NCBI GenBank assembly: GCA_003164075.1
Contig: PLRZ01000260.1
Coordinates: forward strand, 1,392 to 10,013
Length of the DNA: 8,622 nucleotides
DNA from: Bryobacterales bacterium
Lineage (GTDB): Bacteria > Acidobacteriota > Terriglobia > Bryobacterales > Bryobacteraceae
Direction: 5' to 3'
A model generated the notes under the pieces. It was not told the origin of the DNA. It made no database searches and worked only from the letters and a program-made list of their open reading frames with translations. Below are positions 3,688 through 8,622 of this stretch, piece by piece. Position numbers and translations under genes: made by a program. Position 1 is the first letter of the stretch. Every line of letters begins with the position of its first letter.

Positions 3688-6435
3688 TCAACGCCGCGAA
3701 TCAAACGCCGCGAAAGCCCGCGTAGCCTCCTCCGCCCGATGCGCGTCTTCTGCGGACAGGGAATTTGCATTTCGCAGGAGAGACCAGTTCTTCAACGCCG
3801 CCTCGTACATAGCGCTCGCGTTCGGATCATCGGCGACCTTGGCCAGACCGGCGGCGAGCGCCGCTTCCGACCGGGCCCAATCGGAGCGAAAAATCGCATT
3901 GAGGGGCTCGAGCTGCGACCGCGTGGACGCGATTATCTCCGCTTCGTGGAAAGACTGCACCGCCTCCAACGGCTCGTTGAGGGCCAAAGCCGAATTCCCG
4001 GCAGCTAACAGGGAGCGGCCGCAATTCGCCGCAGTGAAAGGATCGGCAGGCACGGGAGCATTCTGGCACAGAATGTTTTCTGCCTGCGTCGCGTGGCGCA
4101 GCGCAGCAGCGGCGTCCCCGGCCGCAAGAAGACCTTCTGAAACATTGCGCTCAATTACACCGACGTCGACGCGATACTCCGCGCTGCCCGGCGCGTCGTG
4201 GTGGAGAGCCTGTGCCAGAGAAAGTGCGCGCTCATTGTGTGAAAGCGCTTCTGAAATTCGGCCCGAGCCCCGTAGGACGGCAGCCCATTGGCTCTGCATC
4301 ATCGCCTCGCGGCGGCGGTATATGGCGTTCCCGGGATCTGTATTGAGCAAGTTCCTCATCAGGTCGACCGCATGCGACAAATGCGGAATCGCGCCGGCGG
4401 CGTCTCTGTCATCGAGCAGCATCTGTCCGAACCGGGCTTCTGCATTGGCGAGTTCCAGATCGACATGGGTGTCTCCCGGTATTTCGGCACGCACCTTGTC
4501 GATCTGTCGCAAGGTCTCAGACAGGTCTTTCGCAGCCTCGCTGCGCATTCCCATCGTGGTTTCGGACGAACTAAGCGACATAAGAGCTTTATAGCTTCCC
4601 TTTGCCGCGTCTATGCTCGCCGGAAACTGCGCAACCAGCTTCGCTGCCAGTGCGCTTGACTCCTGATAGTACGCAAGGGACTCTGCGGTTTTCCCGAGAT
4701 TCGGCCATCCATAGCCGCCGTAGAGATCGCCCATGTGCTTCAGGCAGGTCACAAGGGCGAGGCTGTTGTCAGTATCATGAGGAGACTTCGCAGCGATTTC
4801 CTGGCGGAGGCTAATGGCGCGCTGGTAGGCGCGGTCCGTAGCGGCAAGGTCTCCGGTCGAAAACAGCAGATCTCCGAAAGTCGAGAAGGCTTCCGCAACT
4901 GAATTCAGGGCGGGTGCCGTTCGATCCTCCCGCAGCAACTTTTCAGCCGCGACAACGGCTTTGCGTGCGCTGGCCAGCGCGCCCGCCGGATCGCCGAGAT
5001 TGTTCTGATACTCATTGCCCTGCACGTTGCTCACGCGGGCGTAGGCGTCGACGATCTCGCGTTGCAATTGCGGAGTGTCCGCCTCCTTCGACAGATTATC
5101 CAGGTAGCTGAGCGCGTCTTTGACCATCTGCGCGCGGACAGGTGTGGAACCGGGCACACTATCGAGGGCATCCGCATAGTTGAACATGACGGAATGGGCC
5201 AGTTGCCGGAGTTCGTTGAAGCGCCGTTCCGCTCGCCCCCGCGCCAGTGTCACTTCAACCAGACCGCCGATCAGCGAACAGAGCAGGAGCATGGCGACCA
5301 AAACCATGGCGAGATTGCGACGGATGAATCTGGTGGCGAGATATAGCGGAGCGTCGCCGCGGGCCTGGACCGGGCGCCCGTCAAGGTAAAAGCCAATGTC
5401 ATCCGAAAACTGCGCGACCGAAGCGTAACGCTCAGCAGGCGATTTCCGCAAGGCCTGCAGAACGATGTTGTCCAGGTCGCCCTTGAGCTTCGGCGCAAAC
5501 GCGCTTGGCCGGGAAGGCTCCTCTTCACACACCGCCGACATGAGCTGGTGCGGCGCCTGGTCGACGTCCCCATACGGAGAATGGCCAGTCAACAATTCGT
5601 ACAGGATGACGCCCAGAGAATAGACGTCCGATGCCGTCGTCACCTGTTCTCCCCGGACCTGTTCCGGGCTTGAGTAGCGGACGGTCATTCTGGCCATCAG
5701 CGGTTCGGTCGCCGCGTCCGACTGCTGCGAAGGATCGGGAGAGAGAATCTTTGCAATTCCGAAATCGAGCAGTTTCGCTGTGCCCTCGGATGTCACGAGG
5801 ATGTTAGCCGGCTTCAGATCCCGATGAATCACCATGTTCTGATGTGCGTAGTGCACTGCGGAGCAGATTTGCCGGAACAGCACGAGGCGTTGATTGATTG
5901 CGAGATCGTGTTGGCCGCAATAGTCGCCGGGGGTAACGCCGTCGACGAACTCCATGATCAGGTACGGCAGGCCATCGGCCCTCGCGCCGCCATCGAGCAC
6001 GCGCGCAATATTGGGATGCTGCAGGTTAGCCAGGATTTGCCGCTCGGCGCGAAACTTTGCGATGATTTCGGGCGAATAGAAAGCCGCCTTGATCAGCTTG
6101 ACGGCCACGCTCATTTCAATTTCGTTGTCGACGCGCACGGCACGATAAACGGATCCCATGCCGCCACTCCCCACCAGCTCGACCAGCCGATAGTTGCCGA
6201 CAATCTCTCCAGCGGCCGAATCCGCCGAATGCTTCTCCGCGATTGCCTGATTTCGGATGGCTGAGCGCTGCCAGGATTCATCCTCCATCGCGGCGGCATC
6301 GGCTGCGAGTAGCCCGTGGAGTTCCTCAAGCAGGGTCCGGTCATCGCCGCAGGCCGACGCGAGAAACTGCGCGCGTGCGCTGGGCGGTAGCCCAGTCGCT
6401 CGTCCGAAAAGATCGTGCAGCCTATCGCTCGTCAA
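3688..6435 (-). CDS. Membrane-anchored Hanks-type Ser/Thr protein kinase with TPR domain
   Basis: Transfers phosphate from ATP to Ser/Thr of target proteins. The frame is open to an ATG at 6474 (928 aa), but the family's usual N-terminus begins at TSDRLHDLF, so a TTG at 6433-6435 (915 aa) fits better and gives a 14-base overlap with the sigma gene. Numbering from the ATG at 6474: N-terminal helical region 15-60; kinase domain about 95-365 with glycine loop GSGGMG (102-107), AVK lysine 126, Glu144, HRDLKPAN (217-224, catalytic Asp219), DFG (237-239), SPE (269-271) and DVYSLG (283-288), all intact. One membrane segment lies at about 388-410. A helical region to the end carries TPR-type repeats (for example GDPAGALASARKAV, GDLAATDRAYQRAISLRQ), presumably outside the membrane and used for binding partners. 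The TIGR02999-type sigma gene just upstream is a typical partner in Acidobacteriota. Confidence 0.93.
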   Translation of the reverse strand: MTSDRLHDLFGRATGLPPSARAQFLASACGDDRTLLEELHGLLAADAAAMEDESWQRSAIRNQAIAEKHSADSAAGEIVGNYRLVELVGSGGMGSVYRAVRVDNEIEMSVAVKLIKAAFYSPEIIAKFRAERQILANLQHPNIARVLDGGARADGLPYLIMEFVDGVTPGDYCGQHDLAINQRLVLFRQICSAVHYAHQNMVIHRDLKPANILVTSEGTAKLLDFGIAKILSPDPSQQSDAATEPLMARMTVRYSSPEQVRGEQVTTASDVYSLGVILYELLTGHSPYGDVDQAPHQLMSAVCEEEPSRPSAFAPKLKGDLDNIVLQALRKSPAERYASVAQFSDDIGFYLDGRPVQARGDAPLYLATRFIRRNLAMVLVAMLLLCSLIGGLVEVTLARGRAERRFNELRQLAHSVMFNYADALDSVPGSTPVRAQMVKDALSYLDNLSKEADTPQLQREIVDAYARVSNVQGNEYQNNLGDPAGALASARKAVVAAEKLLREDRTAPALNSVAEAFSTFGDLLFSTGDLAATDRAYQRAISLRQEIAAKSPHDTDNSLALVTCLKHMGDLYGGYGWPNLGKTAESLAYYQESSALAAKLVAQFPASIDAAKGSYKALMSLSSSETTMGMRSEAAKDLSETLRQIDKVRAEIPGDTHVDLELANAEARFGQMLLDDRDAAGAIPHLSHAVDLMRNLLNTDPGNAIYRRREAMMQSQWAAVLRGSGRISEALSHNERALSLAQALHHDAPGSAEYRVDVGVIERNVSEGLLAAGDAAAALRHATQAENILCQNAPVPADPFTAANCGRSLLAAGNSALALNEPLEAVQSFHEAEIIASTRSQLEPLNAIFRSDWARSEAALAAGLAKVADDPNASAMYEAALKNWSLLRNANSLSAEDAHRAEEATRAFAAFDSRR

Positions 6436-6985
6436 TGGAGCCCGCCATCTTTTTCTGCAGCCATGCGCGGGCAAAACGCCAGTCGCGTTCCACCGTGGTC
6501 AGGGAGAGATTCATAACCTCTGCAATCTCCTGAAAATCCAGATCGCCGAAAAAGCGAAACTCGACGATCTGGGCGCAACGCGGATAATGTTCCGACATTC
6601 GTACCAAAGCCTGATCTACCGCCAGCGTATCCAGATGCCGCGGCTCCTGGGAAATGGGCAGTTCGCCCGCCAAAGCACCGTCCCGTTTCGCTGCGCGACG
6701 GGCGCGCGCATGGTCCACCAAAATGCGCCGCATGAGGTTGGTTACGATGGCGATGAAGTGACCACGGTTCTGCCAGTCGATTTTGCGGATCTGGGAGACT
6801 CGCAGATATGCTTCGTGCACCAGCGCGGTCGGCTGAAGCGTGTTGGCCTGAGACTCGCCATTTAGATAGAAGGCGGCAAGGCGGCGCAAATCGCGATACA
6901 CCAGATCGGTGACGCGGCTCATAGCGTCCTCGTCGCCGTCCCGCCACAACTGCAACCATTCGGTAACGCTTTCGCCGAGCTCCAT
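6422..6985 (-). CDS. ECF-type RNA polymerase sigma factor, TIGR02999-like, kinase-linked
   Basis: A 187-aa alternative sigma factor that would direct RNA polymerase to a specific promoter set. Region 2 spans about 15-95, including the conserved TALVHEAYLRV segment of region 2.2 and HFIAIVTNLMRRILVDHARARRAAKR. Region 4 spans about 124-182, with a helix-turn-helix in GDLDFQEIAEVMNLSLTTVERDWRFARAWL (read in two parts: recognition of -35 by the second half). The usual acidic DAED of region 2.2 is absent and QPTA (51-54) takes its place, with Thr53 and Thr49 available for phosphorylation. The pattern fits the TIGR02999 family common in Acidobacteriota and Planctomycetota next to Ser/Thr kinases. 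The gene overlaps the kinase start, so translation is probably coupled. No anti-sigma gene is present. The start codon lacks a Shine-Dalgarno. Confidence 0.93.
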   Translation of the reverse strand: MELGESVTEWLQLWRDGDEDAMSRVTDLVYRDLRRLAAFYLNGESQANTLQPTALVHEAYLRVSQIRKIDWQNRGHFIAIVTNLMRRILVDHARARRAAKRDGALAGELPISQEPRHLDTLAVDQALVRMSEHYPRCAQIVEFRFFGDLDFQEIAEVMNLSLTTVERDWRFARAWLQKKMAGSIDER

Positions 6986-6990
6986 TACTC

Positions 6991-7019
6991 ATTTAACCGT
7001 GTCGACGTCCAATCGGCAA
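6991..7019 (-). promoter_or_regulatory. Possible promoter of the sigma-kinase operon
   Basis: On the minus strand TTGCCG (7014-7019) and TTAAAT (6991-6996) are separated by 17 bases, a standard spacing for a housekeeping sigma promoter. The -10 box ends only five bases before the ATG, so transcription would begin at or next to the start codon and give a leaderless mRNA. That agrees with the lack of a Shine-Dalgarno, but the match is partial and could be chance. Confidence 0.3.
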
Positions 7020-7131
7020 CCTCAACAACAAAATCCGTGTGGTTACCAGACGATCCTACGGCTTTCGCACGTACGATGCTATGGAAATCGCCCTCTATCA
7101 CAACTTGGGGCGGCTCCCCGAACCGGAATCG

Positions 7132-7147
7132 ACCCATAGATTCTGCT
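7132..7147 (-). repeat. 16-base inverted repeat partner, right copy
   Basis: The reverse complement of this block matches 111-126 at 15 of 16 positions. It sits eight bases from the right copy of the 23-base repeat. The intergenic stretch 6986-7131 to its left shows only the promoter candidate described separately and a small GGGG-CGGCT-CCCC hairpin near 7107-7119. Confidence 0.4.
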
Positions 7148-7155
7148 GAGGAAGC

Positions 7156-7178
7156 GTTATTATTGCGTGGTTCCTTAG
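7156..7178. repeat. 23-base direct repeat, right copy
   Basis: Identical and in the same orientation as 61-83. On the minus strand it starts two bases after the TAA stop of the PRC-barrel gene. A transcript-end role is possible, but there is no stem followed by a T-run. Confidence 0.6.
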
Positions 7179-7179
7179 C

Positions 7180-7977
7180 TTAGACGCCGCTCACGGAATA
7201 CGAGGACCTGCGTTCGGGTTCGTGCAGCCAATACGGCGGCCGGCCGTAGTGAAAGTAAATCCGGTTTTCATACTCTCGAGTGACCGTCATGGACTCGACG
7301 TACTCCGGGGCGGCCTTGATGGCTTCGGAGGAGAGGCCGACATAGACTTTAGAATTCGTCCAACTAACCCGTTCAATCCATGCGGGTGAAACCAGCACCT
7401 TTTTGCCCGGCAACCAATTCCGCGTTGCCACCTCAATGTAGCGGATCGCCCAGGCTTCATCGTCCACAACAAACCCGTCCACATGGCCAATTTCGCCATT
7501 ATCCGCCTCAATGCGATAGCCAGTGACTGCCTCGGTGCTCCGCAGGTGCGAATCCGACGACTCTTTCCTGATCCTTTCCGCCAACGCTTCCGCGGAAGGA
7601 GTTGTGGAAACAGCCACGCCTGTGGGGTAATATGCAGTGCCCCATAGAAATGGACCACCCCAGTAGTAGGGAAATCCGTAGTACCCGAGGTACGCGGCTT
7701 CGTGTTGCCGGGAGACGGGCCGGTGTGTGTCGATGTCGGGGCTATTCTCAACCTGCTTCCTGGTCAACGCCACATCCAATCGCTTGGCATCCCAGTCCGT
7801 CCGGATGATGGAGAACGGCGATATCAGAACTCGCCGGCCGCCCAGCCAGCCGCCGGTATCTACAATGAGGTAGCGGATGGCCCATGTCTCATCGTCGAAA
7901 TAGAGTTGATGTACGGATCCAAGCTCGCCGTCCGTAGCGTGAATCGTGAAATCCTTCAAATGCTTATTCGTTAACAT
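7180..7977 (-). CDS. Protein with two PRC-barrel domains
   Basis: A 265-aa protein containing an internal duplication. PRC-barrel 1 covers about residues 5-82 (IHATDGELGSV, DDETWAIRYLIVDTGGWLGG, RRVLISPFSI, DVALTRKQVENSP). PRC-barrel 2 covers about 148-228 (IEADNGEIGHV, DDEAWAIRYIEVATRNWLPG, KKVLVSPAWI, VYVGLSSEAIKAAP). The family is a small beta-barrel named after the photosynthetic reaction centre H subunit and also found in RimM; stand-alone bacterial versions have poorly known roles, often linked to stress or envelope. The linker (about 96-118) is strikingly aromatic: YLGYYGFPYYWGGPF, then LWG-AYYP. The C-terminal tail is also rich in Tyr and Pro. No signal peptide is present. The start is supported by GGAGG nine bases upstream. 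It follows the stress-protein-like gene on the same strand after 168 bases, a possible operon. Confidence 0.88.
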   Translation of the reverse strand: MLTNKHLKDFTIHATDGELGSVHQLYFDDETWAIRYLIVDTGGWLGGRRVLISPFSIIRTDWDAKRLDVALTRKQVENSPDIDTHRPVSRQHEAAYLGYYGFPYYWGGPFLWGTAYYPTGVAVSTTPSAEALAERIRKESSDSHLRSTEAVTGYRIEADNGEIGHVDGFVVDDEAWAIRYIEVATRNWLPGKKVLVSPAWIERVSWTNSKVYVGLSSEAIKAAPEYVESMTVTREYENRIYFHYGRPPYWLHEPERRSSYSVSGV

Positions 7978-8145
7978 TGCTTCTGCCCTCCATGGCAGTG
8001 GCGATTGAACAGGTTATTTCCACACAGACCCTAAGGACGGAAAGTGCAGAATCTGCCGCCGCGGATGCAAAGTCCGCACCGGAAGGCCGCTTGTCAAAAC
8101 GACGCGGGCGGCAAGATTCCGTTCTGTAGCCGATTACCGTGTTGG
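7978..8145 (-). other. Spacer between stress-protein-like and PRC-barrel genes
   Basis: No gene is supported. It contains a short hairpin (GCGGA 8061-8065 with TCCGC 8073-8077) and the near-palindrome GCAGAATCTGC (8046-8056), whose first nine bases also occur in the 16-base repeat at 111-126. The Shine-Dalgarno for the PRC-barrel gene lies at its left end (near 7987-7992). A terminator or a second promoter could be here but neither is clear. Confidence 0.3.
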
Positions 8146-8607
8146 CTACCAAACAAACATGCGGGCGCCACCGCCGCGTTGGCTGATCCGCCCGGTTTGG
8201 AGGGAGCCTTCGAATACGGGAGTCATGTTCTGGCCAACCGCGTTTGCAACCTCCGGCCGGCTGCCGATGAACTCGTCAAGTTCTATCGCATAGTGGCGAT
8301 TCATGATCCCAGCCGCGTGGTCCACCGCTTCATTGTGTCCTGTCGCAAAAACGAGGACGCCTCCCCGCCGCACTCCTCGGACATAAGCGTCCGCCTCCCG
8401 ATCGCTTGCCCCGATCGCCGTAAGCTCCTTGTTTAAACCCACCTCGAAGTCGGTGCGTGGAGTACTCGTGGCCCCGTCGCTCGACATCTCCCGCGGCTCT
8501 CCGAGAACGCGGATCTCATTCCGAGGAAACCCACTGACCTCAAGGTCGTGGACGACCTGCTCCGCCACGCTCGGATGCTCAAACAAACCAACTGCCGTTT
8601 TCGACAT
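8146..8607 (-). CDS. General stress protein 17M/YflT-like domain protein
   Basis: A 153-aa cytoplasmic protein. Residues 3-38 (TAVGLFEHPSVAEQVVHDLE, GFPRNEIRVLGEP) form a beta-alpha-beta unit in which the helix begins right after the first strand. After a variable acidic and Thr-rich stretch (40-58), residues 61-90 (LTAIGASDREADAYVRGVRR, GGVLVFATG) form helix plus strand. Together this is the layout of the YflT/general stress protein 17M N-terminal domain, a small ferredoxin-like fold induced by stress in Bacillus; the molecular role is unknown. The C-terminal 50 residues carry no recognised motif. A GTG at 8611-8613 would extend it by two residues, but the Shine-Dalgarno AGAGGTG overlaps that codon, so ATG at 8605-8607 is preferred. 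The promoter lies outside the window. Probably co-transcribed with the PRC-barrel gene. Confidence 0.72.
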   Translation of the reverse strand: MSKTAVGLFEHPSVAEQVVHDLEVSGFPRNEIRVLGEPREMSSDGATSTPRTDFEVGLNKELTAIGASDREADAYVRGVRRGGVLVFATGHNEAVDHAAGIMNRHYAIELDEFIGSRPEVANAVGQNMTPVFEGSLQTGRISQRGGGARMFVW

Positions 8608-8622
8608 ATTCACCTCTGGCTA

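Noticed and set aside
3638..4594. 318-aa plus-strand frame opposite the kinase C-terminus
   Set aside because: Its Ser/Arg/Ala-rich composition is that of the antisense of a GC-rich TPR coding region, and the minus-strand kinase frame is continuous and well supported.
6432..6992. 186-aa minus-strand frame overlapping the sigma gene in another frame
   Set aside because: It is Arg/Gly/Ser-rich without motifs, whereas the 187-aa frame carries clear sigma regions 2 and 4.
7100..7140. GGTCGATTCC and a GGGG-CCCC hairpin suggesting the 3' part of a tRNA or a terminator
   Set aside because: No cloverleaf can be built and no T-run follows the hairpin on either strand.
61..7178. Integrative element or IS bounded by the 23-base repeats
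   Set aside because: There is no integrase, transposase, resolvase or tRNA target in the bracketed segment. The repeats are reported only as an observation.

Overview
The window looks like chromosomal DNA of an Acidobacteriota bacterium, most likely of the Solibacter/Bryobacter type. This is inferred from the pairing of an ECF-like sigma factor of the TIGR02999 kind with a long Ser/Thr kinase-TPR protein, from many secreted small proteins of unknown function, and from GC-rich genes separated by hairpin-rich intergenic repeats. No rRNA, tRNA, transposase, CRISPR array or phage gene was seen.

Layout. Positions 1-232 hold no gene but carry several hairpins and a 23-base repeat found again at 7156-7178. 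Positions 233-2250 hold a minus-strand array of three units. Each unit is a near-identical untranslated leader with a strong Shine-Dalgarno, followed by a closely similar signal-peptide segment (MNQ-RY-KFL-AG-II-A) and then an apparently unrelated mature region: a 191-aa cysteine-rich exported protein, a 125-aa lipoprotein with a lipocalin-like look, and a third product that is out of frame after its signal peptide. Divergent from the array, on the plus strand, is a 230-aa secreted protein built of two related beta-rich repeats (2408-3100). After a 287-base gap comes a small 98-aa protein (3388-3684), which ends three bases from the end of the convergent kinase.

The centre (3688-6985, minus strand) is a two-gene operon: an ECF-type sigma factor, then an overlapping membrane-anchored Hanks-type Ser/Thr kinase with a large TPR domain. 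The sigma factor lacks the acidic DAED patch of region 2.2 and has QPTA instead. This suggests, by analogy with the EcfP/PknT pair of Vibrio parahaemolyticus, that the linked kinase could activate it by phosphorylation.

The right end (7180-8607, minus strand) holds two genes that look stress- or envelope-related: a protein resembling the general stress 17M/YflT N-terminal domain, and a protein with two PRC-barrel domains joined by an aromatic linker.

The most unusual structure is the leader-plus-signal-peptide cassette repeated in front of different mature proteins. It suggests shuffling of exported effectors behind one shared expression and secretion module. The 23-base direct repeats that bracket about 7.1 kb deserve a check as possible recombination sites, although a dispersed intergenic repeat is the simpler reading.
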